Below are positions 33,260-45,333 of a DNA stretch of 64,000 nt, one piece after another (the stretch's first letter is position 1; every line of letters starts with the position of its first letter). Source of the DNA: Timema cristinae (Eukaryota > Arthropoda > Insecta > Phasmatodea > Timematidae); NCBI GenBank assembly GCA_039000515.1, contig JBCFYV010000001.1, forward strand, positions 37,553,620 to 37,617,619, given 5' to 3'. The position numbers and the translations under genes were made by a program. Below the pieces are notes generated by a model. It searched no databases and was not told where the DNA came from. It worked only from the letters and a program-made list of their open reading frames with translations.

Positions 33260-34039
33260 TCACCACATCTCTACGAGGTAGGCAATAACCTGTGCATAAT
33301 TTAAAATCTACTCCGTAATTAATCCATCACAGTAACTTTCTCAACACTTTCCCATCCTTGCATACTCCCTTAGCTTCAACATCATTACAGTGTGTCATGC
33401 AAGCTCTCTTACTTTTAAAACTCTGGACTTGCCGTTTAAGGGGCGATGTTGGAATCAATTCCCTGCCGAGTATACGGTTGGTGGAACACCGGGCACGTTT
33501 GATTTTCTCAGCTAGTTATGTCAGGGAATGTCGTGGATTCGATTGGATTTGCAATCATTACTCTGAACATGGTTCTAGATTCGCCAATTCACGCTGCAAG
33601 TCCTCCCCAACCTAATCCACAAGACTTGACTGTCTTAACACTTTCTTGTGATGAGTACAGTTATGTGACTCTTCATTATGTAACCTCTTTCAATCTTCAG
33701 TGACCTCATCTATTTTTGTATAAAATATCTTTCTAATTTATTTTGTTTTTAATTGCCCTAATTTGTTTTTCCTCGTGAAAGTTGAGAGACACGTTTCAAA
33801 CCCATAGATAACCACCAGTAAAATTTTTTTTTTTTTTGTATATACAGAGTATTACATTCCTTTACAGCGGTGAGATGTCAACTACTTACTGACCGAGTAA
33901 TAGACTAAATTTACCGACTGTATTATTTTCTAGTTTTATTCTAATTATTTATTGATAGTTAAAACTGTTCACAAATATTTAAACTCATTCCATTATTTCA
34001 GAAGAGTCACCTTCATAATGTTATATCTAACATTGAAAG
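33260..34039. other. Unassigned sequence, relatively GC-rich in the middle
   Basis: 33360-33700 is less AT-rich and open on the plus strand in two overlapping frames (85 and 61 codons), with no recognisable family. It could be a fragment of a mobile element. Gr II exon 2 was not found here. Confidence 0.35.
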
Positions 34040-34859
34040 CATATACGCCATATATGTGAGCCCAATGAAATAAAATCGCTAATGAGGAGAAGTTCTATTG
34101 AAAACACGTTGTTTTTCATTTTCAGCTATGTCACATATTTCTTCATGCAGTTTACGTAATCTAACGATCTCTTTCGCACTGGTCCTACAATCATATTGCA
34201 ATGGAATTAGAAATTCCTCCCTCGTCCTCGATATGGAGTTTATCTCGTCTTAAGTAGAAGTTTCTTTAGATTGAAGATAGGTAATTAAAAGAACTAAATT
34301 TGAAATCAGTGCTGAACACTTCAGTCCAATTAAGATAAACAAAATAATAAACTGGAATTCAATACATGAAACCAAATGACCGAGAATGCCTGAAAACATT
34401 TGGAAAATCCTTGCCAATTGGAAATATAACTGTAATTTAAAATACTTATATAGTTTATAAGCGGTAAAGGTACAATAATACACATTATAATGTTTAACCA
34501 GAATATTTTAGTGTAGAAACAAGGTTAGTTAGGCAATACTTCACCGAGAGAGCATATTTTAGAAATAAACAAATCTATTATTTGACGGAAAACAAAGTTT
34601 GATAAATAGCTCCAAATATTGGCCGCTAGATATGTGATAGTTTCACATAATACAGCCGTGTTGACTAAATTACTATGGTTGCTTGATAGGTAAACGTAAT
34701 TGCCATACATTTTAAACCTATAACGGCAACCATTGATATGAAATCATGTTTCACAATTATAAACGAAGAAACACTAAAGAGGCTGGAAAAATATATCAAC
34801 GGTTTTGTCGACGTGATAAAAGTTGATATTTTTAACTTTTTTACTATAGATAAAACCAT
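34040..34859 (-). pseudogene. Gr II exon 1 relic
   Basis: ATG at 34859: MVLSIVKKLKISTFITSTKP then LIYFSSLFSVSSF. Later pieces in other frames include TYLAANIWSYLSNFVFRQII, a membrane-rich block near 34250-34480, and RKLHEEICDIAENE followed by VFSIELLLISDFISLGSHIW. The order matches Gr I exon 1 from end to end, but there are several frameshifts and the 3' end with its donor is missing. Confidence 0.8.
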
Positions 34860-36139
34860 TTTAGAGTCAATTATAAGGTTGAATTCTCTTCTACAATTTG
34901 AAATAGGGCTATATATCCTCAACAAGTTTTGTATTTTAATAATCAATAAAAATTATACAAGTAATGTACAAAGATGTGTTTTACAATATTTGGTTGCTTA
35001 GTGGTTTAAAACATAAATTCTTTTGTCTCACATATTTGATATTTTTATTTTTGAACTAAGTAATTATTATTTGTCTTTTCATATCCAAATATAACGTTGC
35101 TCTAACTCCTAATGGTTATCGACTGGCCTACTCAAAGCTGTGAAGAAAATATGGGCTCTAGGTCTTAGGTATCCGGTATTCCAGCAATTTTGATCAGGGG
35201 TCAAGGCTGCCCTTAGCTGACGTGGAGATCCAGGCAAATTAAGTTTGAGGGGCCACCAGTTATTGGTCTTACACCATTCACACAAACACAATAAATTAAA
35301 TTACATTTATGAGGCAAGTATATATGAGCAATAATCTATAAAAATAAAACTATTCATATTTTCAAAAAAGGATATTTAGAGTGGATTTTGTAAAAATACC
35401 CGGAACGAAAAAACAAAACTGAATTGCCTTGACACTTTAGTCCACAGGCAATTCAGGTTATTTAGTTTATCATTGAATTCTGAAATATAATAAGTTGAGT
35501 GGAAAATCACATTGGAAATAATTTTAAATTGTCTTTTACCATTAACTTATGAGTGTGGAAAATATTTAACTGGCGATATTCCAATATTTATCTTTCTCAC
35601 TTTTATACTTCAAGTAGCAACCTGTAAATTTTGAAAAAAAAATATTTTAATGTTTTTGAAAACTTTATAATCCTAAAACATGATAAAACGCGCAAAAAAA
35701 TATGCCGCTTAAAAGATGAAATGCATAGCATGCGTAAATTAATATTTTTTAATCTATATTGCCTTAAATATACTAATATGCCAAAAATTACTTTTGATAT
35801 TTTGACAACCCTGCCCCTTTGCTAAAGTGAAAAAAACCATCATCTAAGCTCCTATTTGTACTCGTATGTGTTTCAAATTTGATGTCTAGTAATTTAAAAT
35901 ATATGTAGGACACCCATATATTATATGGCTGTCAAATTATCCCTTTAAAATAATAGTCAGAAACTATACATAATCGTGATGTCACGAAATATTTGTGTTT
36001 CTACTTTTTACTTTTGATATTTATTTTTACTACTACGCTCAACTCCAAGGTTATTAAACAACTTTTCAAAAATCTAAGAAAATGTATAGGAAACTCCACC
36101 CAATTATTGTGGAATGGGGATTGGTAAGCCACTTTGACA
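34860..36139. other. Sequence 5' of Gr II
   Basis: AT-rich with one less AT-rich block at 35109-35291 ('ggcccctcaaacttaatttg' on the minus strand) that has an open minus-strand frame of 60 codons without recognisable family. It looks like part of a dispersed repeat. No promoter assigned. Confidence 0.4.
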
Positions 36140-36141
<2 letters not shown>

Positions 36142-36188
<47 letters not shown>

Positions 36189-36375
36189 TTATTATTATTA
36201 TTATTGTTATTTAGCCCCATTTACCCACTCAGACTTTACACTCCCTTTGAAATATCATATGTGTTAAAACCACTCGCTTTGCACACGTCCAAGAATCGAA
36301 CTTTGACCTCCACGTTGCTAAATCCCGAATATATTTTGAGCCTAGCGTGCGGGCTTAGATCATTGTGGATAGTTG
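36142..36375 (-). repeat. Further tRNA-like SINE with (ATT)n tail
   Basis: (ATT)n, then 'tagccccatttacccactca', and further on the inverted B box 'caagaatcgaactttgacctcc' with 'gcgtgcgggcttagatc' as head end. The tail differs from that of families 1 and 2 and resembles 'acgcctttctaccctttcgg' at 32636. A separate family. Confidence 0.6.
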
Positions 36376-36499
36376 GGGGAGACCCGAAGGGTAATTCCAA
36401 GTATTTTAGCCCTATTTTTAAAAATATGTATTAAAAAAGATTGAAACATTTAACTGGGTGTGTATCACCAAAAACTACTTTTAATCTATTATTTTATAA

Positions 36500-36770
36500 G
36501 CTATGTCCAATGTTCGTAAGCTCATACCCAGGATGGGATCGATGGATTTTTCTTGAGCTGTAAAAAATCCGTAGCACAACTTCCTTCGCCCGGGGTGTTT
36601 CTTATCACTGCGTCCTACTACCCATTCGGGTTGTACGCTGAATGTAAATAAAGCTTTCGGTCTAATGTGGTCTGTGGCATGTAAAAGATCCCTAGAAATT
36701 ATGTGAAAACACCTTTTCCGGCAAAATTGGTAGGCCCTTTTGCCTTCGCTCATAGAAATTCCCATGTGCT
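36500..36770 (-). repeat. Dispersed repeat carrying the common SINE tail
   Basis: Minus strand: 'gggatcttttacatgccaca' and 'accgaaagctttatttacat' followed directly by 'gcgtacaacccgaatgggta' and 'gtaggacgcagtga'. The first part has no tRNA-like head and belongs to no SINE family above, yet it ends in the same tail. Confidence 0.6.
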
Positions 36771-37621
36771 GATTTAATCAGTCACTTCAGAATTTGCATG
36801 TTAACTACCTCAAATATATAAATAAAATACCAGCTATGTTAAAGAATTTACAAAACAATTATATAATAGAGAAATTTAGAGAAATTAAATATTATAGCTT
36901 AATAATGTAATTCTCATTTAAAAATAGTATAACATGATATAAACTAAGATAATAAATTATTGATAAGCCTTAAAATGAGATATTAAAATTTTTATTGAAA
37001 AACATAATGTGTTCAATAAAATACTAAAATAATATAAATTATATATATATATATAAATTTGTCCTAATTAAAACGTTGATAAGGCCCATTAAAATATTTT
37101 CCACCTAGTAGAAAGTATTGAATTGTACAAATACAAAGATGTCATTTTTAACATTTCATCCAAAAATATTTAATGTTTTGCAATATGTATCACACCCAAA
37201 GTACCAATAAATTTATCTAACTGAACAATACCAGTATCTTTATTACTAATAATATTATTTATTATTGGTATCTGATAGTACCTTTATTTTTAAATAAGAT
37301 ACTTCCATTTTAAACCTATACTCTATTCAAGTTCCTTTTTTTTTAAGTAACAAAGAAAACATCATTTAATTTGTATAATGGTGTTTACTATACAGCCCAT
37401 GTATTTCAACCATGATAGGTTATATTGTTTGTGTTTATCTAACTGTTTCACACATAGCTGATTTCTTGTTTGATGGAATAAATGTTTACCACTTTAGTTA
37501 ATAACGTCCATACACTTTGTATGCAGTTGGAAAACTAGCAATATAATGCTGATGGTGAGGAAAGAAATGTATCTTGTGTACACATATAAAAAATGTATTC
37601 TCCATCTTTTAACTAAATCCT
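36771..37621. other. AT-rich intergenic sequence
   Basis: Short (AT)n at 37040. Otherwise no recognisable feature. Confidence 0.4.
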
Positions 37622-37802
37622 GTTTACCAAACTCTTCCTTCACCTCTGACAAGACATCTTGTGAATGTGGGGAATGCCAGGCCTCCACTGTGGTTCGGAT
37701 TCCACGTTAAGCTGTAGGTTCATCCATTTCATCTAACAATCACCCTACCATTACACATTAGCGTAAGTGCATATAACCCGAACGGGTAATAAGACGCGGT
37801 GC

Positions 37803-37846
<44 letters not shown>

Positions 37847-37860
37847 TAATAATAATAATA
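37622..37860 (+). repeat. SINE family 1, 5' truncated
   Basis: Begins in the body ('gtttaccaaactcttccttc'), has 'gtggggaatgccaggcctcc', the tail 'acccgaacgggtaataagac', and (TAA)n to 37860. The tRNA-like head is missing. Confidence 0.85.
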
Positions 37861-37929
37861 ATTTTAACCTAATCATAAAATCATTACAATATGTTTGCTG
37901 ATACAAATATGTTACACAATTCTTATGGA

Positions 37930-38570
37930 AGTGGGACTCAATGTTGCGTGTCTTCAGGAACCCTATAACTTGAGAGATAAAGTTCCGCATATGCTGGTGG
38001 TCACTAGAGTGGTTGTTAGTGGTGAAGCTCTCATGAGAGCAATAGTGGCATTTAACAAGGAAATCGCCGTAACTAAGATTGAACAGCTTTGTAACCAGTG
38101 AGTAACATGCGTAAAACTGGGAACTAGCTCAGGCAGGTGTATAGTGGCAAACCTATATTTTCAATTTAGGCATCTAAATGAGCCATATCTCGACCAGCTG
38201 GAGATAATATGTAGGACGGACATACGCAGATGTGACACTCACAATTATCTCTGATGCTAATGCTAATGCTAAGTCTCCCATGTGGCATAGACCGAGGGTG
38301 ATCTGTAAAGATAAATATAACGTGGTCGGACAGCCCTGCAGAAGGGGGCGTGCTTTGGAGGAGTTCATCTATGGTCATGGGCTTGAGGTTGCAAACAACC
38401 AAATAATCTTCCTACATATCAGGGAAGAGCTGAGGCTTCTTCCAACATCGACGTCCCTTTGTGTAACACCGAGACCATGGACGTGTTGGAAGGTTGGAGG
38501 GTTGTGGACAACGTTATGGTAAGTGATCATTGCCTGATCGACTTTGACTTTGCTGCAGGGTGGCTGGTGG
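37930..38570 (+). pseudogene. LINE endonuclease domain relic (AP-endonuclease type)
   Basis: Shows in turn VACLQEPYNL (the motif with the catalytic Glu), then in another frame DANAKSPMWHRP with RGRALEEFIYGHGLEVANN, and SDHCLIDF (final Asp-His pair). These are the three signature blocks of R1/Jockey-group endonucleases, which nick the target DNA. Separate frames make it inactive. Confidence 0.82.
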
Positions 38571-39179
38571 ATGGAAATGGTGAGTTGAAAAGAAGGATAA
38601 GCTACATGAGCAAAGCAAATTGGGAGAAGCTGAGGAGTGAACTGATACTGCCCTTACCAGCCCAGTGGAACAAGGAGAAAATGTCAACAAGAAGGCCAAA
38701 TAGCTGGCGTGGGATCTGCAGAATGCAATGAGGAAGTCGATATCTATGGTGAAAGGTGATATCAAGTTAGGTAATAAACCATGGAATGAGAGACTGCAGA
38801 ATCTCCGAGCAAGAGCAAGGAGAACTCGTAGGAGATATCATAGTTGTCGAGACCCGGCTGGTTGTTTGGTGCTGTTAAATATATACAGGTAGAGGAAGAG
38901 GGAGTTTGAGGATGGCTTGTTTTAGGAGAAAAGGAAATGTCGTGAGAGTATGTCCAGAAGGAGCTACAGAGGGGACCTTAGTGGGTGCGGTTCAAGATAG
39001 CCTCCGGGAATTTACGGCCACCAGCCATGATAACCACGCTATCTAATAATGATGGAAATACCCCGACCAGCAGGGAGGAATCTGCGGTTCTTCTAATGGA
39101 GACGTTGTTGCCAGAAGATACTGAATAGCAATAAAATTTGAGGGAGAGGATGGACAATGATGAGTATGTAAACGAGGAA

Positions 39180-40210
39180 GAGGTGTAACCTGTTAGTTGG
39201 GAGAAGGTAATCAGGAACATTGCTCCGATTGGTAAGAAAAATGTGCGTAGACCTGAAGGGATAAAGTTCGAAGTGCTGGAGAAGACGCCTGGCCTTATTG
39301 CTCCTTTCCTTGCAGGACTGCTAAGCGAATGCCTCGCTCAAGGTATAATCCCGAATATCTGGAAACAGAGCGAGGTAATTGTGCTAAGAAAGGGGCAGGA
39401 TAATGACCTGCTAATTCCGAAGTCATACAGACCCTTCTGCCTGTTGAATACAGCAGGCAAGTTGCAGGTTAAGATATTGTGGGAAAGATTACTGAGACAA
39501 AATCTGTCATCGCCATTCATCAGCAGCAGTATGGCTTCCAAAACAGTAGGTTTAAGAAGGATGCAATATGCATAGCAATGGAACTGATTAACTCGGCAAC
39601 CAGTAAATACGCCGTAAAAATATTCGTGGACATCTCAGGCACATTTGAAACCTCTGGTTGCCAGCGATGTTTGACAACTTAAGAGAGATTCAGTGTCCGA
39701 GACAGCTGTATAGGAGTTTTAAGGATTACTGTCGTAACAAATATTCCACTCTAAGATGTACAGGAAACAGGGTTCAGAAGCTATTGACGATGGGATGTCC
39801 CCAAGGATCGGTATGTGGCCCGATCTTTTGGGATGTCAGCCTGGAACCAGTGTTGTACTTGTTGGAGGGGATACCGGAGACGCAGGGTGTTTTCACCTTC
39901 GCAGGCGACCTTCTAATAGTAATAGAAGGGTATTATAGAAGGAACTTAGAAAGAAAAAAGTAACCAGGTGCTTGAAGAACTGGACACCTGGTGTAAAAGT
40001 GTAAAGTTAAAAATGTCAAAGGCGAAGACGACCTACATGCTCTCAAATTCTAGATTGGCTAGGGATCCGACCATAAAAGTAAGTAGGAAATCTATAAGAA
40101 GAAGCCACATGGTCAGGTACCTGGGAGTGACCCTTGATGAGAACAGAATCTTCACGGTGCACATGAATGAAGTGATGGGGAAAACTCAGTCAGTGATGAA
40201 AAAATTATAA
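39180..40210 (+). pseudogene. LINE reverse transcriptase relic with altered active site
   Basis: Fingers: IPKSYRPFCLLNTAGKLQVK. Palm: QYGFQNSRFKKDA, then IFVDISGTFET with the first catalytic Asp. Later MGCPQGSVCGPIFWDVS, then FTFAGDLLIVIEG where the family has F-A-D-D: the first Asp of the pair is Gly. Thumb: LDTWCKSVKLKMSKAKTTYM and RYLGVTLDE. The domain is split over four frames. The FAGD change alone would destroy catalysis. Confidence 0.87.
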
Positions 40211-40616
40211 GCACGGGGCAGAGGCAGCTTTATATGCCTATGTGGATAGTAAGGACATACCATCAGACAATCCTCCTCTACATTGTGAGCTATGGGGCGT
40301 GCATCTGGGCTCACAGACTAACCAATGTCGTTCCAGCTAATTTGATTCAAGGTCTACAGAGAAACATTTTACTGAGGCTGACGTGAGCCTACTGGACTGT
40401 AGCAATGGATGCACTGTGTGTGGCCCTAGGTGTATGGCCGTTGTACCTCCTTATAAGGAATAAAGGTGTGGCGTACTAGATAAAAAAGGGAAACATGGAG
40501 ATGGTGAGACTCTTTACCACACCCAATGTGGCAACATTTGGAGAGGTGGAAATTGCTCCGTTGGCTAAGTGGTATACACGCTGGGGAGAAGTGGGACCGG
40601 TAGAAGGACTTTTTAA

Positions 40617-40811
40617 TTGTTCCCTAATGTGGTCGAGAGACTAGAGAATAAGCACCTCCAGCCATGTCGGGTGTTTTCCACTTCATCACGGGGAAGGGAG
40701 CTTACCGCATTTATCAGGAAGCTGGGATTAATAGAGTCGGGATATTGTGAATGTGGCGAGGAGGTAACCCCTGAACATGTGGTGCTCAAGTGCGTCATTA
40801 CACTAGAATAA
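40617..40811 (+). pseudogene. LINE C-terminal Cys/His motif relic
   Basis: An open stretch has GYCECGEEVTPEHVVLKC, i.e. C-x-C-x(8)-H-x(4)-C, the zinc-knuckle-like motif found at the end of R1-type proteins. It is preceded by a stretch rich in Arg. The remaining sequence to 41277 is the presumed 3' end and UTR of the element. Confidence 0.75.
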
Positions 40812-41277
40812 ATAAGAAACAACCAGAAAGAGATCCCGGTAAGACTAGCAGATGAAGTACTGAGGGACCCAATCTATTGAAAATTCTTGGACCAGATTAC
40901 ACTGGAAGCGTCAGATAGAGAGCAAAGACCACATACATAGACTTAAAGAGGCACAGGGACGAACAAGATGGGACGTTGAATATGGCAGTGACAAAGAAGA
41001 TGACAGCGACATGGAGGGTGGGACTGACACGGACCCTAGTGTGGTTTCAGCAGGAAGTGAGTAAAGAAAAAAGTATTGTTAAAGGGGGATAAGCTGAAAC
41101 AATCCTTGCCCAGATAGAAAAAATTAGGTGGTGGAAGGAGAGAGCACGAGCCCTGGTAGCTGGATTTCAGTGCAACTGACTGTCTGGGGGAACACAGAGG
41201 ATGCCCTTGTGATCACAAGGACAGTTTTCCAGTCGTATGAACAAATGTTAGTGGGTAAATATGAAATCTGAGGGGTT

Positions 41278-41377
41278 NNNNNNNNNNNNNNNNNNNNNNN
41301 NNNNNNNNNNNNNNNNNNNNNNNNNNNNNNNNNNNNNNNNNNNNNNNNNNNNNNNNNNNNNNNNNNNNNNNNNNNNN
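41278..41377. other. Assembly gap (100 N)
   Basis: Exactly 100 N. It removes the 3' end of the LINE; continuity on the right side is unproven. Confidence 0.99.
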
Positions 41378-42077
41378 CATGGAGTTACATTTAAAATGCT
41401 CAGACTTATTGTTATTTGGAGTGGTGCATTTACGGGCATGCCAAATTCAATTTTTAAGGGACACTGCACTGAGATGTAGTAGTTTCTATTAATTTTGTAG
41501 ATTTTGGATTCCTTATTCCCAACCCACTTTGAGAAATTTAGAGTCTAACGTTATTTTGGCTATCTGGGATTTGATTTATCTTTATTTATCTGTCAAAATT
41601 TTATTTTTTCCTAATCTCAAAAGTTTTTTTCTCTATTATACTCCATCACCACTATTTCTCAGAATGGAATTTTAAATAATAATAATAATTATTATTATTA
41701 TTATTATTATTATTATGTAAATGTCTATTTGTATTGTTTCCCGTACCTAATTAATACATTTAAATTCTTTACAATACAGAGAAGTAATTAAATATATTAG
41801 TTTTTGAAAATGTTGACCTCCAAGCTCCCCTTCCTCCTGCAATTACTCAACTCACTGAGAAATTTCAAATTTTAAGGTTTATTTGGTTATCTTGATGGGT
41901 CCTTCCTTATACTAAGGCTACTAGAGTTGTAGGGAAGGCTCGTTCACTTTACCGGCCAGCACTCAGCTCTGTCCTAACACGCAGCGCTGCTGTAACGTCT
42001 GCTCGTGAACTAGCCAAGCTTGCTTCTGTTCGGATCATGTGACTGTGTAGTGCAGCACTTTTTTAAAATTATTATTC
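41378..42077. other. AT-rich sequence with (TAA)n/(ATT)n
   Basis: A TAA run followed by an ATT run at about 41676-41715 forms a perfect simple inverted repeat. Around 41930-42050 is a less AT-rich stretch ('ccagcactcagctctgtcct') of unknown nature. No gene. Confidence 0.5.
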
Positions 42078-42322
42078 AGTACCACGTCTTACTACCCGTT
42101 CGGGTTATACGCCTAAGTACTAACTACGCTAATGGATTAGGAATTGGGAAGGTTGAATTAGTGGAAGTGAACCCGCATTTGCGTGGAGGGAGAGTGGAAA
42201 ACCATTGAGGAAAAACCACCCCCAGTTCACCCGACCGAGATTCAAACCTCGATCTCCCCATCCTCAGCAGTTGAGCTCAACACGACTAGCGCGTTAGCTA
42301 TCTACGCCACCAAGGCGGGTGC
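42078..42322 (-). repeat. SINE family 2, well preserved
   Basis: Inverted full-length copy: tail 'taccacgtcttactacccgt', body 'gcatttgcgtggagggagag', B box 'gaccgagattcaaacctcg', head 'tacgccaccaaggcgggt'. Confidence 0.88.
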
Positions 42323-42461
42323 GCTCGTTACTAACTTCTTATCTATCTCAAGTATGCTTCCAAAGTCAATGTGAATAGTAAATGTTTGTATGTTTATTGT
42401 AAGCTTTCTTATTATTTATGCGTGAAGGGTTACGAAAAGTGTCATACCGATACTAAGAAAA

Positions 42462-42660
42462 TGCCGGGTTGTATCGTTGCCGTATGCAATAAAAGTAATC
42501 TAAGAGATATGGTGTTATACACCATGACTTCCCTAAAGATTCTGATGTCAGATGAAGATGTATTCCCTTCTGAACGAGATGGAAAATGGAGTCATGATTC
42601 ATATTTTATTTGCTCAGAACATTTTTTCACCTAATGAATATGAACAAGAACTTCAGCCCT
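42462..42660 (+). pseudogene. THAP-type zinc finger relic
   Basis: MPGCIVAVCNKSN at the start and ICSEHFF at the end are the C-x(4)-C start and the C-x(2)-H end of a THAP DNA-binding domain (C2CH zinc finger of P-element transposases and many host proteins). In between, DFPKDSDVR appears in another frame and the W-containing part is shifted. The frame is broken at least twice. Probably a relic of a THAP-carrying transposon; a host THAP gene fragment is also possible. Confidence 0.7.
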
Positions 42661-42939
42661 AACTTCTGTAATTTCCTTAAAAAAGCAAATTAAAATCGCC
42701 CTTATTTGTGATGTCTCCGAAAATGTTATCAAAGGGGAAAATATATCACCCGTGAATCTAGGCATTGTATTAGATTTACGAAACAAATAGTAAGTGATTT
42801 CATGGCGGGTAAACATGTCACCCCCAACAGTTTTACTTTATGGAAAAGTCCCCTTCTATAGTGAATTTAATGGATCACTAGTTATTAGTTATTACTAACT
42901 AAATAACTTATAACTAAATAACTAATTTTAAATTTACAT

Positions 42940-43045
42940 TTTAGGCCAAATGACTTTAGGCCAACTGCCTTTTAGGCCAAATGCCTTTTAGGCCAAATGC
43001 CTTTAGGCCAAATGACTTTTGGTTTCATTTTTAGGCCAACTGCCG
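42940..43045. repeat. Minisatellite of about 16-17 bp
   Basis: About six tandem units of the type TTAGGCCAAATGCCTT with small changes (ACTGCC, GACTT), ending in one longer unit (ttggtttcattt insertion). It borders the GC-rich block that follows. Confidence 0.9.
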
Positions 43046-43640
43046 CGTCCCCAAAACCAGTACCAGCCCTTCCATTCCAGCCTGCCTTGGTTACTTGGGA
43101 AAAACCCCCCTCCACTAGGACCAGATGGAGGGAGGAGTTGGCTCCTCCTAGTGATCGCCCAAACACGAGGATGTCAGGAAGTCAGCCTCCGAACAGTCGT
43201 ATCTACAAACCTTCGTTTTCATGCCCCAGAACTTTCTCTAATCACCCAAACTTATTTGCCGCCCCCTCAGCAGCAGTCTTGGAACCGACTGCCCGGAGTT
43301 GCCCAGCGGGGACCTCGTGGAGTTGCCCTGACCAGCTATCCCCGCTACACGAGTACGCACTACCAAACACTTAGTACATGTCGAGGATCCTCGCTCCTCA
43401 CACACAGATGACCTTATCGGGGTGTTATCTATGCCGGACTCCAGCGTCCTCTACATTGACCAGGGGCTGCCCCGTGGAGGCGTCACTACAGGATTCTTAG
43501 AGAACTGTCAGTACCGGAAGGTGGCAAAGACAGTCTAGTGCTCGTTTATATGAAACGTGCGTGTGTCCAGGTCGTGTCCCGGCCAACGTACATCAGGCCG
43601 GGTCCTTACGACAGAGCACCGTGACCCCCTGATCTATCTA
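43046..43640. other. GC-rich block of unknown origin
   Basis: About 600 bp at 50-60% GC in a genome otherwise near 30%. Two overlapping plus-strand frames are open (to 43374 and 43411), rich in Pro, Ser, Arg, with no recognisable domain. It ends exactly where copy B of the duplicated segment begins. It may be a fragment of a mobile element or a foreign fragment. No rRNA motif was recognised. Confidence 0.4.
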
Positions 43641-45333
43641 TTATCATTAAGTCCTGTCCATGGTCATACAAAAACTACAAACTCTTTTGTGTCAATCCGT
43701 AATCGACTCAAACTGATATAGAAGCCGCCATCTTTTGGCGATGATAATACCAAGTATATGGTGCCATGTGGAAATCATATTGAACGTTAAGGCCATTAAT
43801 CTCAGGTTTTCTGGACCAAGGCCGTTACTTTTGTTTCATTCAATAAGCTTTGTCTTTACAATGTTGAGTTGAACCAGTTTTAGACCCCATATTCACAGAA
43901 AGTCTGGACGCACCGGGTATCAAAGTCTGGATCTCTGGATCTGTAGTCAGGAGTTTCGGTCACTAGACCACAGTGAACATATATAAACCATTCATTTTCC
44001 AGCGCTCTAAGTCTCATTTCATATCAGATCTCTCGGAATATTTACATTAATGGGATGAGTCTGGAGCAATGGATTTCATAAAAAATGTATCCATTCGTTT
44101 GTAGTGAAATAGCGAGAAACCAATTAAAAAAATAGCTCAATATACTCAGCAGGGATACAAACACCATACCATTAAATCAGACGATACGAAATTTATGCCC
44201 ATGTATTAGTGAGCATTGGTGTGGGATCCCATTAACATAATCTGCCTTTATAAGTTTATAATTAATCTCTTTATTTGGTAAAATTCTGATAAACATGTAT
44301 TTATTTGTAAGGTAATAATAATGTATGAGCTCATCGTGTAGTTAAAGTTAATATTTTATTGAAAGAGCAATTATGTTACAAGTTTTTTAAATGTCACATT
44401 GGTGAGACAACTAAAATTGATATATTTTTATTTACTAATTACATATTATTGCCATTTTTTACATTATCTCAAATATAATATTTTCCCCAAAGTTTTCATA
44501 TTATATAACTCTAAAAATTAATCATAATTTCAAAATGTTCTCAGTTAAATAAAACTCCTTTAAATTAGAACATATATCTGTCTTATAAAACTACGGTGGG
44601 ATGGCAATAATTAACTTAGTTTATTATGGCGTAATATTAAAGCTGTCAACAAGTTTTTATTTAAAATGGAAACCATCACGAGGCACCTAATTAAACGTCA
44701 ATGCGAAGTAAACTAAAGGTAAATATTTTCCATCGGATAACTTTCATGATCCGTTAGTAAAGTTATGAGTATAAGAAATATTCAAGCAAGTGGGCTATGG
44801 ATTAAAGTAATTGAATCGAGAATGAGCTCATGGATGGATAGTGGAAAACCATTGAGGAAAAATCACCCTAAACACATTCGACTGTGATTCGAACCCCAAG
44901 CTTTCCGTCAGTGACAGTTCAATCCATTGCTAGAGTGATGCCTTAAGTCAATCGACCACCAAAGCTGTTTTGAAAACAACGTTAACAGTGTTTTTTTAGC
45001 ATTTGATTTGTTCATTTGCATTGTGCAGAAACACTTTTATGGTATGGTTTACAAAATATCTCAAACTACCATATCCCCCTACATAAAATTTAGTTTGAAT
45101 CTTTAATATAAGTTTTCACTACAATCTTAGTCAGCCATCCAACCGAAAATAATATGTTTTTAATAACCGTATGCTTTTAAATAGAGCACATTATTTGTAT
45201 TTCACTCCTGTTAACAATACATTAATTCTTGCGATAAATCTTGATCAATCTCTTTACTCTATGTGATTATTAAGTGAACGTTACATGACGTTAACTGTAA
45301 GTTAATAGTGATCCTTGTGCTAGTCTTCTCAAT

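Larger units (their letters stand above)
27734..34859 (-). pseudogene. Gr II: decayed gustatory receptor gene
   Basis: A second receptor of the same family upstream of Gr I on the same strand. Exon 1 relic 34859-34040 is broken into at least four frames. Exon 2 was not found. Exon 3 (32372-31995) is interrupted by a SINE. Exon 4 (27838-27734) is intact. The intron between exons 3 and 4 is 4.2 kb and holds a palindrome-ended transposon and SINEs of families 2 and 3. The exon order and the phase-0 boundaries match Gr I. Certainly not functional as assembled. Confidence 0.82.
37895..41277 (+). mobile_element. R1-type non-LTR retrotransposon (LINE), dead copy
   Basis: A long, GC-richer plus-strand segment holding relics of the second open frame of an R1-clade LINE, in order: endonuclease (37930-38570), reverse transcriptase (39180-40210) and a C-terminal Cys/His motif (40680-40800). 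Frames change at least ten times and stops are frequent. The 5' end, including a gag-like first frame, is not seen. The 3' end is cut by the gap at 41278, so tail and target duplication cannot be checked. Confidence 0.85.

Noticed and set aside
36082..36267. Plus-strand frame with a Leu run
   Set aside because: Translation of (TTA)n beside a SINE.
37802..37990. Minus-strand frame with a Tyr run
   Set aside because: Translation of (TAA)n at the SINE tail.
43046..43640. rRNA gene fragment
   Set aside because: GC-rich, but I recognise no conserved rRNA motif in it.
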